The notes under the pieces: generated by a model
What the model saw: only the letters and a program-made list of their open reading frames with translations
What the model was told of the DNA's origin: nothing
The model's database searches: none
Shown: positions 7,681-17,784 of the stretch, one piece after another
How positions within the stretch are numbered: the first letter of the stretch is position 1
Layout of the letters: every line of letters starts with the position of its first letter
Virus record (IMG/VR): IMGVR_UViG_3300048088_000081
Location: 1 to 63,631 of that record
DNA length: 63,631 bases
Strand: one strand, 5' to 3'
DNA from: a virus
Position numbers and translations under genes: made by a program

Positions 7681-8091
7681 TCAAAGGTTGGCGTAGCGCC
7701 CTGCGTGTGGGTTGCGTATTGAGTAACCAGCTAACGACCTAACGTGCAATTGAGTGCGGCCGTGCCCACTATTGGCGTCAAAAACCAACGCTGTCCCCGG
7801 ACCAACTACGCTCCTTATCACCATGACATGGTGGGCTCTCACCGCGACCATGCCCGGCGCCGGAGATGCCGATGGAAACTTGAACCAAGACGCCGCCAAC
7901 CACAAATCCCGAATCGGTTTACCGAACACCTCGATAGCAGCGCCACAGCCGCAGAACTCTCGTGCCGGGCAACCGCTGGGGTGCGGTAACTGCGTTGCCG
8001 AAGCATCGTGGTAACTTCTCGCATGGTGGGTGCGAGCTTGCGCGCCCGTGCATAGGCAGAGCACAATAATACACACTAGAATGCGGATCAT
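7681..8091 (-). CDS. Exported NlpC/P60- or CHAP-like protein
   Basis: 136 residues from the ATG at 8091, which has GGAGG upstream and shares one base with the previous stop (TAATG). A signal peptide (about residues 1-19, ending AQA) is followed by CGCGAAIEVFG, then LAASWFKF, PAPGMVAVRAHHVMVI and a C-terminal RSLAGYSIRNP. The order Cys...Trp...GxxxVxxHHV is that of small Cys/His amidase-like proteins of Rhizobiales. If active, it would cut peptide stems in the periplasm and help lysis. The catalytic assignment is tentative. Confidence 0.5.
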   Translation of the reverse strand: MIRILVCIIVLCLCTGAQARTHHARSYHDASATQLPHPSGCPAREFCGCGAAIEVFGKPIRDLWLAASWFKFPSASPAPGMVAVRAHHVMVIRSVVGPGTALVFDANSGHGRTQLHVRSLAGYSIRNPHAGRYANL

Positions 8092-8825
8092 TATCCCTCC
8101 GTTGGATGCGCCCCCAAGGTGCCGGCCAAATATCGCTTGCACCAGCCCCCCTCTGCTATCATATCTTGCACACCCTCACAAGCGGGGCCTCCATATTTAG
8201 GGTGAATAAATCGCGCGCATTTTCCACAGTTTTGACCTGTATGCGTGGATTTCTCTTCGTATTTCACCAATTCGTGAGTACGCTTTTCCTTTTGCTCTGC
8301 GACTTTTATCCTTGCAAGGATTTTCGTATCTTGCGGCGGCGCAAGTAACGGTCGCTTGTCGAGTATCGTCGGAGTTTTGATTATCTTTTCAACCGCGTCC
8401 CGCGCTATAAACGGTTTGAACGCATTTTCGACTTCGGCGGGGTCGAAGCCTTTGGATTTATAATAGCGCTCTTCCCAATGTTGAGCGACAAAATGCGCCA
8501 GCGGAAGATACGGCCATCCGAATACGTCTTCTAGAATGACCTCCAGTCTCTCGTGCCGAATGAGCCCCGGCTTAACGTCCAGCCTTCGGTAGTGAACGGG
8601 GATTACGCCGTACGGCCAATTCTTGTACCGTAGGTGCCTGTCCAGGTAAACGACCCATCCACCGATGGAACTGCTGCCGAGTAAAGCGATATCGTGTGAC
8701 GTGTCCAACTTGAAACTACGCGCTAGGCGCTTCTTCACCCTCGGGTCCGCAAGCGCATGGTCGAGTAGAGAGTCTAACTCGGCTTGGCTGAGGTCGTGCT
8801 GGTGCCCCTTATGTCCGACCGACAC
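8091..8825 (-). CDS. Phage protein with C-terminal four-Cys (HiPIP-like) motif
   Basis: 244 residues, GTG start one base after the giant gene. The N-terminal 110 residues include a conserved-looking block (KPGLIRHERLEVILEDVFGW, then AHFVAQHWEE). The C-terminal 40 carry four Cys: CGKC, a third in GPACEGV and a fourth in GGWCKRY. This spacing resembles high-potential iron-sulfur-like domains of phage structural-region proteins, or a zinc knuckle. Located between the polyvalent protein and the lysis genes. No enzymatic activity can be named. Confidence 0.6.
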   Translation of the reverse strand: MSVGHKGHQHDLSQAELDSLLDHALADPRVKKRLARSFKLDTSHDIALLGSSSIGGWVVYLDRHLRYKNWPYGVIPVHYRRLDVKPGLIRHERLEVILEDVFGWPYLPLAHFVAQHWEERYYKSKGFDPAEVENAFKPFIARDAVEKIIKTPTILDKRPLLAPPQDTKILARIKVAEQKEKRTHELVKYEEKSTHTGQNCGKCARFIHPKYGGPACEGVQDMIAEGGWCKRYLAGTLGAHPTEG

Positions 8826-8826
8826 C

Positions 8827-11800
8827 TTATGCGGCTTCCTTGTATCTTACTGGTTTTTTAGTGTTTCCGTCGCGGAGCCATGTTTTGAATTCGTCCATCG
8901 TCATCTCTTTAATATGGCCAAAGCGCTTTCCCGCCAGCCCGTCAGAGAATGCTTCGTGAAAGGCATTGAGGGCAGCAAATCTGGACGGAAATCCAATAAA
9001 GCATTTTGCTTCATCGTACTTACCGGTATCTGCATTCAATTGGTCAATGACATATACATGATGTGACCTAATATAGGGTCCGATATAGCAATCTACGTGA
9101 TCCAAATCTTTGGCCTCAGTTCCCCGAATGTAGCCGTAATGAGCGGGAAGCCGCGAGCGCCATGCCTTGCCGTCTTTACCTACGCCATGTCTATAGGAAC
9201 CCTTAGCATTCTCAATGGAGATATTAAGTCCATGCACATTGATGTGGTCTTTGGAATAATTGCCTGCTTTGGCCTGTGCCGGTGTTGGCTCCGCGATATT
9301 CGACGCCTCGACGCGACCGCCTGCGGCACGCTTGGGAACTTGCTCGCGCGCCATCTTGCGGTATTTCTCTATCTCCGAATTTCGCATGGCGGGATTATTC
9401 TTGTATGCCGTGTCTATGTTAGCGTCCGCAAGCCTGGAGCCAAGTCCGGTTTCCCGCCTGGATTCCCTCTCCTTCATCTTCCCAGAAAAGGCTGCATCGA
9501 AGAGATCGGCCGAAGTCTTAAACCCGTACCCATGTATTGAATTTCTTACTCTGCGCAGGATATTTATCATGCGCTCAAAGAACCTTCGGATTCCATGAGA
9601 TAACCCCGCGCCGGAAGTTCTGTCCCTGGCATATGCCTCAAACGCTATCGCCCTTATTTCGGTGTCGGAAATTTTATCAACCGCATTCTTCTGTCGGTCA
9701 AGCTCCTTTTGGACAATCCTCCTTAGCTCCGGCTCCTCTTTCTTCAAGAGAGCCATTTCCATCGGTGTCGCGAAGTGGTCCTCTACGGCGTGCCAGCTTT
9801 CATGGTACGCTGTGTCAATTTTGTTTGGGAAAATAGGGTCAGCCATGGCGACCTTGATAAGGTTTGCCATTGGAGCGTACACGCCGCCCCATGTGTCTGC
9901 CGACAGATCTCCCCATGACGATTTATTTCCGGCCGATATAATGTCGGGGAATTCCATCTTTACCTTGTCACCGACAATACCTTGAATGATTTTTGCCAAT
10001 TTCACTACGTCGGCTGTTCTGGCAGGAAGAGATTTTCCATCAGCGCGAGCCGACTCGGTCGGGTCGTTTTCCTCCCCGATTTCGTTCAACTCATCCATGG
10101 TGTATAGATCTGGATCCGCCTCTGGCGGCGGCGGAGTATCCGGAGTCTTCATGGAGGCTTCAAGATCGCGTACTTCCTGCTTCAGCCGCTCAATCTCTGG
10201 ACCACCCGTAAATTTGGCTTCAGATTTCTCTTTGGAGTCCTTGAGGAACTTCTTATTTTTGGCAATATCGGACTTTTTATCTTCTATGTCGCCCTCAAAG
10301 CTCTTTAGGACGCTCTCCATGGACTGAACTAATCCGATGGGAGTGTTGGCGCGTATATTTCTGAAATATCCATCCCCGCCACTCAGTTTCATTGTCAGCG
10401 CCGGAGAGTATGTTTTTTGCGTCCCCTGACCGCCACCAAAGGAAGTATATTCCTGCACCTCTGCATTAAGAGGGAAACCTCCGATTTCTCCAACATCGAA
10501 TTTCTTACCCTTATTATCAGCGGTAGAGATTTTCTGGAGGTTCTTGAAGAGCGCATCTGCAAAATCGGCGCGCTTCGTATATGTCTTACCGAGTGTTGTA
10601 GCCTTAAACTTGTCGCCTGTAATATCCTGACGTTTCTTGATGTTATCTTCCAAGCGAACAATATCATCGTTCGCATATTGTATTTTCTTTTCTGCCTCCT
10701 TCTGTCGTCCCTTGATGGCGTAGACTTCGCTCTCGAACGCTGACTGTCTACGCTGGGCCTTTTCCAGATCCTGCCGCAACTCAGTTAGTTGAATGAGTCG
10801 CGGGTCATTTGTGGTAATAGCAGAGGCTTGCTCGTATTGGCTGGCCTCCCCGAGGTCGTCCATCTCTACGAGATTCGGGTCACCTTCAAAGAAATCCTGA
10901 ATGAACTTAGCCTTTCGCCCCATCATCTTCCACATAGAGGAGTCGTAAGTACCATTGGTGGCATAATCGTGTATTTCGATTTCAGGATTCATATTACCCT
11001 GGCGGAGAGCGCGGCCAATTCTCTGCTCATCGTCTGACGGATACCAAAGCGGGTCTAGGTTGTGGATAGCATAGAGGCGCTTCTGGGCGTTCACTCCGGT
11101 TGCCATCTTGGCGGTAGAGCCAATCAGGAAGCGAACCTTGCCTTCGTTCATGTCGTTGAAAAGCTTCTGCTTATCCGTATGGGACTTATAATCCGCAATA
11201 TTGGCTATCTGGTCTCTCGGAACACCCCTTCGAACCAATTCCGCTCGGATATAATCCGGCACAGAGAACCCCCTCCCACCAGACAGACCTAGATTGGCGA
11301 AAATCATCTGTGTGGCCGGACCTGTAGAGGTTGGCTTTTCGGAATACATCATGATTGGTTCGCCGCTATTCGAACGGCTCGGCACTACGGAATGGAAGTC
11401 CTTTTTAGTGGTTTGCTCGTAAATGCTGTGGGCGTTGTTTACGAGCAGGTCTAGCTTGGAAGGAACATTGGATTTGTAGGTATTATCAACCAACCTCATA
11501 TCGATGGCGGCGTGTCTACCGTCATTGATAACGCTGAGCATTATATCGTCACCCTTCTTGGGCGGCCCTCTTCGTCTCTTTATGGCTTCCATTCTCTGGG
11601 CGAGTTGTGCCTGATATGCAGTCAATGCCTCAGACTTATCGGCCTGATTCAACCTGCGTCCACCCTTGATGGTAGGTCTGGTAACGTATTGCCCAAGCTG
11701 TTTTGAGGTGACAACGTCCATCACCTGACGCACCATGGAGGAGAGAGTCGGCACGTTTACGAACTTGGAGAACCTTGTAACCGGTTTGTATCCTCCAGCG

Positions 11801-14800
11801 GCGTCTTGCTCTAATTCTTCCTTGGTGTCTCCAAACGAACCGGCCCAGGCGTCGAACTTGTCGAGCCCCATTTCCTTCAGGGTGCCCTCCTGCAAATACC
11901 GACTGAGAGTAAACAACTCTGCCATGGTATTTGTAACTGGAGTGCCGGAAGCAAGAACTATGCTTCTTCCGGGATTCTGCTGGTCGAGGTAGCGTGTCTT
12001 AACGTAGAGGTCCCAAGACATCTTGGAGCCAACCGGATTTATTCCCTTCACGTTAGACATCTGAGTGGCGAAATCGAGTTTCCTAAAATTATGCGCCTCG
12101 TCTATTGACAGATGGTCAATGCCCATTTCTTCAAACGTAAAGACTTGGTCTTGGTTCTTTGACTTCTTTCCCGAAAGCCTTTGCTCCAGCCTCTCAATCT
12201 GTTTTTCTATCCGAGAGCGAGTAAGTTTGTTCTCGCGGTCGTTAGGAACATTGTTAAGCATCTCGCGATATTCTTCTACGGCATCTTCAATGATTTTATC
12301 GGAAAACTTATCGGAAATTGGAATCTTCTTGAAGGCAGAATGAGTGATAATAACAGCGTCGAGGTCGTCATTCGCTACGTTGGCAACAAATTGCTTCCTG
12401 CGGTCAGTGTGGAATTGTCGCTCATCGGCAACCGCAATCTTCGCTGTTGGATACTGTTCGTAGAATTCCTTCGCAAATTGCGCCAACATATGGTTGGGCA
12501 CGACAATCATTGGTTTACGTACGAGACCAAGTCGGCGCATTTCCATAACGGCGCCAATCATAGCTGAGGTCTTACCTGCGCCTACAGCGTGCGCCATGTA
12601 GGTATTACCACTCTCGATAATTCTGGCAACCACGCGAGTCTGATGAGGTCTCCAACTCCATTCTTTTGATATTCCCGGAGTCGTCAGATAGGAACCATCA
12701 TAAACTCTATCGACGTTCGTGTTGTATCCATCGTTATAAATCCCGGCAAGATTGTCGGACCTGTCAGGGTCCTCCCACACCCAGTTAGCAAACGCTTCCT
12801 TGAGGGCCTTGACTTTCTCCTGAGCGGCCTGGGTTTTGGCCACGTCAAGCATATATTTCGTCTGCCCATCCTCCTGATAGGGCTTCATTATCTTTGGGTT
12901 CTGCCTATTCAGGGCGTCCTGAATCAATAGTGGTGCCCTTCTTTCGTCAATGCCCCAGGTCGATGACGCGGCAATGGAGTAAGTGTCGCCGCTCACAAAC
13001 CACTGTGCTAGGGCAGGGACGTACTTAACCTTGAGGTTATCGAGGCCCAAGTGCTCTGTACCGAACTGTTGGATTACCTTTGGTGGTATCCATGGCATAC
13101 CAAGATATGCTCGAATGCGGGACGGCGGCAACGGGGCTGGCTGTGCGGCTTCTAAGGCTTCCACATTTCTGTTGAATGCCGGATCCTTCTGGGCCATGGC
13201 ACGAGCCATTTCGAGCTTCTGCTTGACGTTTCCGGAAAGATACTGCTCCTTGGTTTGCCATGTATTCTGCGTTCCCGGAACTTGGAAAATCCTATCTCCA
13301 AGGTCCTCGATAACACCCTGTTCTGTCTTGCCTACAAGTTTAGCGACTTCAGGGATGTCCAGTCGGCCCAACTTATTTAGAACATTCAAGACAGCGTCAT
13401 TGGTTGATTTAATCTCTGGAGGTTTTTCCTTTGCAATGATGTTATCGGTGAAAATCAGCGATTTTTTTGCATTCCCGGTCGATTTGTCATACTTCTCGAT
13501 GGCGCTTAGACGGTAGGATTCCGGGTCATCCATGAACGGATCGAGATTTGGACGCTTGACAATTGCAATGTCGTCCATTTCTTCCGGATTGAACGTGCCT
13601 TCGTCCCACGTCTTTCCTGCGGCCTTTGCTGCCTCCCTCGCAGTTTCACGAGCATTCGCAATCTGCGAAGTGGTTGCGCTCTTCATCGTAATAGAGCCGT
13701 CCGGATTCATTATCGGTCGTTTAGTCTTCATCTCCGTTGGGTCGAACGACCCTTCGTCAAACGGGTCTCCTAAATAGCGAGCCTCCTCGCGAGCTTCATC
13801 CCTTTCGCCTTCAGCTTGGATTTTAGTTGGACGCTTGAATGTGGTATTTTCCTTGTTGATAGGCCCGTGTTTAGCAACAAAGGAATCATAAGACTTATTG
13901 AGTTCTGCCCTCGCCTTTACGGCGCCTTCAATGTCACCTGATAGGTCAGCAACATAGACATCCCGCAGTGAGTTCTTAATCGGTATCAGCCCCCTTATTA
14001 TCTCCATACCTTCGCTGGTTTTACCTCCAGTCACTCCCTTGCCGCGTCCCGCTACGGGCACTCCTGCACCGTTGTCCATCTGGTACAGAACGCCATTAGG
14101 ACCGATGTAGAAGCTACCATCCTTCTTTTCGGTCGAGGCGAAGTCTGCTATTGGGTTGGAATCTGTAGCTCTGACATTAAAAACACCCTCCGGGAGACGT
14201 GCGATGGCTTCCGCGAGGTCTCTCGTGAAGTCCTGTCCTGGACGGGCGTGGACGCCATAACGACCCTTATAGAGCTTATCGAACCATCCTTGGTCTCCCA
14301 GCACCATTTCAGGATGGTCTACGAAATACTTGTTATTGTTCCCCGTTTGGATATTCCCGTCAGAATCTGGAAGATCAACGGGAGTTACTTCGGTCCAAGA
14401 CCTATCTCCCGGAGACTCATCGGCGTGTCTCTTGCGAAGGAAAATAATATCCGTGGTAACGTCAGTTCCAGCGTTCTTTCTAAATGCGTTACTGGGAAGC
14501 CTAATAGCCCCAACTAGATCCGCTCGGTCGGCAAGATACTGCCTTGCAGATGGATCCGCTTTGTTCATGGTCCCGGCAGAGGAAATGAACGCTACGACGC
14601 CACCCGGCTTAACTCCATCGAGAGACTTGGCAAAGAAATAGTCGTGCAGAAGCATATTCTTATCGGCATACTTCGGGTCAGCCTTAATTACGGTATCCGC
14701 GAATGGTGGATTGCCGATAGCTAGGTCAAAAGTGTTCTCTGGGAGTGGAGTCCTTGTAAAGTCTCCTTGTGATACGCCCCATTTCGGATATAGGAGTTTG

Positions 14801-17784
14801 GCGATTCTTGCCGTGGTCTTGTCGTATTCCAGACCGATATAGTGAGAATTAGACGCTACATCCCCCGGCATCATACCGGCGAAGTTCCCCACGCCCATTC
14901 CCGGTTCGTAAATCTGTCCGCCCTTGAACCCCATCCTCTGGACGGCTTCCCACATGGCCCTAACAACTGGCTCTGCGGTGTAGTGAGCATATTGGATTGA
15001 GCGTCTAGCAGTGGCGTATTCGTCATCCGGAAGAAGTTCTTTCAGCCTAGCGCCGATAACCTCGTAGCCTTTGCCGAAATTACCTCCGGAGTCCGGGAAC
15101 GCTCCCTTGATTCCTCCCCACCCAACGTACTTAGCAAGTTCCTGCTGTTCCTCTCTGGTGGCGAGTCTCGCTTCGTTCTCGATTTTAAGCGCAAGTTCAA
15201 TAGAGCGAACGTTGTCTCTAGCTTTCTGCGCCCAACCCCTCTCTTCCATGAGGGTACCCGGCTCGATAACGTGGTTTACTCCCGTGACGTTAGCGGCCGG
15301 TCCGAGAACAGGGACTTCATCTCGTCCTGGCTCGCTGATGTCTCCTGGTTCTGGGGGAAGTCCAACATCTGCGCCCGCACCACCTCCTCCCACGTCCTCT
15401 GCTCGTTCAGGTCCGCTTGGGGGTTCGACTTCGCCAACGCTGCTAGTTTCTTGTGGGCTTCCTCCGCCTTCGCCTGGGCCACCTTCTGCAATTGGCCGCT
15501 CTTCGTTAGGCGCCGGAACTCCCTCGGGTCCTGGTCCCTCAGTGCTTGGAGGTACATTGACTTGTACGTCTCCTGTAGAAGGTTGTATGTCATTTGCGGC
15601 CTCTTCTGCGGTCTTATACTCAGGATGAGCATTACGGTCTACGCTGATGCCCATGCCGTTACGACTCGGCACCATGGCGACCGGTTCCGTGTGGCGTATG
15701 CCGTTTTCGACATATGAGCGGACACCACGGGCGTCTTCGTATAGAGTTTGTCCGTCAGAGTTTTGGCCTATGGCGGTTAATCCCGGAGGTGTAGGCGTTT
15801 CCTCAACCGGGGTTAGCCCGGTCGTATCGAGCGGGGGCTTTTCAGGGTTTGCAAGCTCCTGCGCCGCTGCCCTGGCGCGGTCCAGTGTGGGGTAAATCTT
15901 AACCCCGGCAGTCTGTTGTGCGTCAGTGTCACGGAGGACTACGTTATATCGCTTCCCATCTGAATTCTTGACAATTAGGACTTCCGTGCCGTTCTCGCCG
16001 GGGAATCTTTCAATGATGGGTTTGTTAGGGGGGCGAAATGCTATCCCAGTTGAAGCCGTCTGTCCTACATTTATACGCTCCATATTGGTTTTAGAGGACG
16101 TTGACCCCAAAATACTAAGTTGGCGGCCATCTTCTGTAACGGCGTCTGGTGCCAATGACGCCCTGTCCAGCAATTCAGACAACCCCTTGGTATCAAGACC
16201 AAGTTCTTTCTTTAGTTGAGCGTGCCAAGCCACCTCACCGCCCTTGGCGTCTATTTTCTTTACAGCATCATAAAGTCTATCAACATCTGAGTTTCTTTCT
16301 CTTCCTACCGCACTTTCCGGTTCCTTGCCACCTTCGCCAGCGCTCGGCCCGTTCTCGCCGCCTTCACCAACCGGCTCTTGCGTGCCGGGTCCTTCTCCTG
16401 GTTGGCTCTCTGCAACAGGCGGTAGGCCAGTGTCGCGTGCTCCTTGGATGTCAGCAGCATGATTTTCCTCTAAATATGCTTGTTCGATGGCGTCTATTGG
16501 GTCTTTTTCTTGTCCGGTTGCGAGTAATTTTGCGGCGCCCTCAAGAGAAGTGGCGTCGATTTGCTCGGGGCCAATCCCTTCCTGCGCAGCAGTGTCCAGA
16601 ACTTCCTGAGCCGCCGACTCAATTGCAGGCTTTGATGCCTCTGGGATGTTCTCACGGGGCTTCTCTTCCATTCCCTCTGGGATTGGCTCTACAGCCGCAG
16701 GGATAGGCTCTTCTTTGGGAGTCTCGTCGGTCAAACCAAGCCGCTTACGCAGATTGTCGGCCAGTTCTCGGTCGGAAAGCTTGGGTGGGAGAGCCGGAGG
16801 TGGCTGTGGAGACGGTTCCGGCTCGGGCGGAGCCTCGGGGGGCGCTGGCTCTGGAGGCTCACCAGCGGCCTCTGTAGGAGGCGGGAGTAGCCTTTGGGTG
16901 GTATCATCTGCCGCTGCTTTCTGGGCGGCCTTATTACGGATAAATTCGTCTATTTCGGACCGGGTCTTGGCACCATTGATTTTGGCGTCAACCTCATCGG
17001 CTTGACGCATAAAGGAATCGGCCTCGGGGCCAATTCCCGTTCTCTGGGATATTGGCTTCTGGAGGGGAGCCAAAGGCCCAACCACGGCACCACTGAGAAG
17101 GTTCCCGATGATTCGCTGTACGTCGGGAGAATATCCATCTTGCGGATCGTATAGGTCCTGAGCAATCTGGGAGGCAAGGAATTGCTGGGCCTCGCCAACC
17201 GAGGCAAACGCTACACCGGATTGGATAGCCTGCTGGAGCTTTGCCGTTCCCCATGCGGTCCAGGTGGGACCGGCGGCTTCGATGGGACGGAGAATAGCGT
17301 GGAGGGGAATGGCACCTAAGGCGGTATTGACTACGGCCCCACGGATAAATGCCTGATGGGCGACCTCGGGGGACGCACCGTGCTTTTCGGCGTCTTCGGC
17401 CTGCTCTTCGCCGCCGACTATGCCGAAATAGGCAGCGCCACCCAGGACTCCGCCAGCCACAACGGCGGGCGCGGCGGAAACGAGAGAGCCGATGCCCTTC
17501 CCTACAGTTGGGATAATGCCTTGCTGGTCTGCCTCACTTAGGGGAACGTCCGTGTCAGTACCGGCTGAAAGCCGCGTACCAGCCTGAGTTAGACCTTCCG
17601 AATCAGTAAGCCTACCGAGGCCACGCAGGCCAGCGCCGGCAGTATCTTGGATAGTGCGCGCGACATTAGCGGCGCCAACCTCATACCACGGTCGGCCGGA
17701 GGGGATATCTGGAGGAGCGTTTTCGTCAACCGGAATGAGACCGCTTAGGTCAAAATCCGGAGGAGTGTTAGGATCTTGGTCCAT
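8827..17784 (-). CDS. Giant polyvalent protein: ejection-like N terminus, N6-adenine MTase, SNF2 helicase, metallopeptidase, InPase-like domain (DarB-like)
   Basis: 2985 residues. Residues 1-260 are Gly/Ala-rich with hydrophobic stretches as in internal virion proteins; about 300-490 is Pro/Glu/Gly linker. Near 860-890 is a TREEQ...YVGWGG lead-in, then an adenine methyltransferase with motif I EPGMGVGNF (about 959) and catalytic NPPF (about 1025). An SNF2-type helicase follows: Walker A HAVGAGKTS (about 1732), DEAH (about 1895), ASGTPV, and motif VI QRIGRALRQG (about 2252). A coiled coil separates it from a metallopeptidase motif HESWH (about 2661). The last 140 residues have YGYI and DHVDCYIGP, the pyrophosphatase-like domain of polyvalent proteins. 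P1 DarB (methylase plus helicase) is packaged and shields incoming DNA from type I restriction. The 1-base overlap with the 590-aa gene implies co-translation with ejection proteins. Domain calls are by motif; virion location is inferred. Confidence 0.9.
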   Translation of the reverse strand: MDQDPNTPPDFDLSGLIPVDENAPPDIPSGRPWYEVGAANVARTIQDTAGAGLRGLGRLTDSEGLTQAGTRLSAGTDTDVPLSEADQQGIIPTVGKGIGSLVSAAPAVVAGGVLGGAAYFGIVGGEEQAEDAEKHGASPEVAHQAFIRGAVVNTALGAIPLHAILRPIEAAGPTWTAWGTAKLQQAIQSGVAFASVGEAQQFLASQIAQDLYDPQDGYSPDVQRIIGNLLSGAVVGPLAPLQKPISQRTGIGPEADSFMRQADEVDAKINGAKTRSEIDEFIRNKAAQKAAADDTTQRLLPPPTEAAGEPPEPAPPEAPPEPEPSPQPPPALPPKLSDRELADNLRKRLGLTDETPKEEPIPAAVEPIPEGMEEKPRENIPEASKPAIESAAQEVLDTAAQEGIGPEQIDATSLEGAAKLLATGQEKDPIDAIEQAYLEENHAADIQGARDTGLPPVAESQPGEGPGTQEPVGEGGENGPSAGEGGKEPESAVGRERNSDVDRLYDAVKKIDAKGGEVAWHAQLKKELGLDTKGLSELLDRASLAPDAVTEDGRQLSILGSTSSKTNMERINVGQTASTGIAFRPPNKPIIERFPGENGTEVLIVKNSDGKRYNVVLRDTDAQQTAGVKIYPTLDRARAAAQELANPEKPPLDTTGLTPVEETPTPPGLTAIGQNSDGQTLYEDARGVRSYVENGIRHTEPVAMVPSRNGMGISVDRNAHPEYKTAEEAANDIQPSTGDVQVNVPPSTEGPGPEGVPAPNEERPIAEGGPGEGGGSPQETSSVGEVEPPSGPERAEDVGGGGAGADVGLPPEPGDISEPGRDEVPVLGPAANVTGVNHVIEPGTLMEERGWAQKARDNVRSIELALKIENEARLATREEQQELAKYVGWGGIKGAFPDSGGNFGKGYEVIGARLKELLPDDEYATARRSIQYAHYTAEPVVRAMWEAVQRMGFKGGQIYEPGMGVGNFAGMMPGDVASNSHYIGLEYDKTTARIAKLLYPKWGVSQGDFTRTPLPENTFDLAIGNPPFADTVIKADPKYADKNMLLHDYFFAKSLDGVKPGGVVAFISSAGTMNKADPSARQYLADRADLVGAIRLPSNAFRKNAGTDVTTDIIFLRKRHADESPGDRSWTEVTPVDLPDSDGNIQTGNNNKYFVDHPEMVLGDQGWFDKLYKGRYGVHARPGQDFTRDLAEAIARLPEGVFNVRATDSNPIADFASTEKKDGSFYIGPNGVLYQMDNGAGVPVAGRGKGVTGGKTSEGMEIIRGLIPIKNSLRDVYVADLSGDIEGAVKARAELNKSYDSFVAKHGPINKENTTFKRPTKIQAEGERDEAREEARYLGDPFDEGSFDPTEMKTKRPIMNPDGSITMKSATTSQIANARETAREAAKAAGKTWDEGTFNPEEMDDIAIVKRPNLDPFMDDPESYRLSAIEKYDKSTGNAKKSLIFTDNIIAKEKPPEIKSTNDAVLNVLNKLGRLDIPEVAKLVGKTEQGVIEDLGDRIFQVPGTQNTWQTKEQYLSGNVKQKLEMARAMAQKDPAFNRNVEALEAAQPAPLPPSRIRAYLGMPWIPPKVIQQFGTEHLGLDNLKVKYVPALAQWFVSGDTYSIAASSTWGIDERRAPLLIQDALNRQNPKIMKPYQEDGQTKYMLDVAKTQAAQEKVKALKEAFANWVWEDPDRSDNLAGIYNDGYNTNVDRVYDGSYLTTPGISKEWSWRPHQTRVVARIIESGNTYMAHAVGAGKTSAMIGAVMEMRRLGLVRKPMIVVPNHMLAQFAKEFYEQYPTAKIAVADERQFHTDRRKQFVANVANDDLDAVIITHSAFKKIPISDKFSDKIIEDAVEEYREMLNNVPNDRENKLTRSRIEKQIERLEQRLSGKKSKNQDQVFTFEEMGIDHLSIDEAHNFRKLDFATQMSNVKGINPVGSKMSWDLYVKTRYLDQQNPGRSIVLASGTPVTNTMAELFTLSRYLQEGTLKEMGLDKFDAWAGSFGDTKEELEQDAAGGYKPVTRFSKFVNVPTLSSMVRQVMDVVTSKQLGQYVTRPTIKGGRRLNQADKSEALTAYQAQLAQRMEAIKRRRGPPKKGDDIMLSVINDGRHAAIDMRLVDNTYKSNVPSKLDLLVNNAHSIYEQTTKKDFHSVVPSRSNSGEPIMMYSEKPTSTGPATQMIFANLGLSGGRGFSVPDYIRAELVRRGVPRDQIANIADYKSHTDKQKLFNDMNEGKVRFLIGSTAKMATGVNAQKRLYAIHNLDPLWYPSDDEQRIGRALRQGNMNPEIEIHDYATNGTYDSSMWKMMGRKAKFIQDFFEGDPNLVEMDDLGEASQYEQASAITTNDPRLIQLTELRQDLEKAQRRQSAFESEVYAIKGRQKEAEKKIQYANDDIVRLEDNIKKRQDITGDKFKATTLGKTYTKRADFADALFKNLQKISTADNKGKKFDVGEIGGFPLNAEVQEYTSFGGGQGTQKTYSPALTMKLSGGDGYFRNIRANTPIGLVQSMESVLKSFEGDIEDKKSDIAKNKKFLKDSKEKSEAKFTGGPEIERLKQEVRDLEASMKTPDTPPPPEADPDLYTMDELNEIGEENDPTESARADGKSLPARTADVVKLAKIIQGIVGDKVKMEFPDIISAGNKSSWGDLSADTWGGVYAPMANLIKVAMADPIFPNKIDTAYHESWHAVEDHFATPMEMALLKKEEPELRRIVQKELDRQKNAVDKISDTEIRAIAFEAYARDRTSGAGLSHGIRRFFERMINILRRVRNSIHGYGFKTSADLFDAAFSGKMKERESRRETGLGSRLADANIDTAYKNNPAMRNSEIEKYRKMAREQVPKRAAGGRVEASNIAEPTPAQAKAGNYSKDHINVHGLNISIENAKGSYRHGVGKDGKAWRSRLPAHYGYIRGTEAKDLDHVDCYIGPYIRSHHVYVIDQLNADTGKYDEAKCFIGFPSRFAALNAFHEAFSDGLAGKRFGHIKEMTMDEFKTWLRDGNTKKPVRYKEAA

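Noticed and set aside
15071-15628. Plus-strand Pro/Ser/Gly-rich frames opposite the giant gene
   Set aside because: They are reflections of its Pro/Glu/Gly-rich linker.
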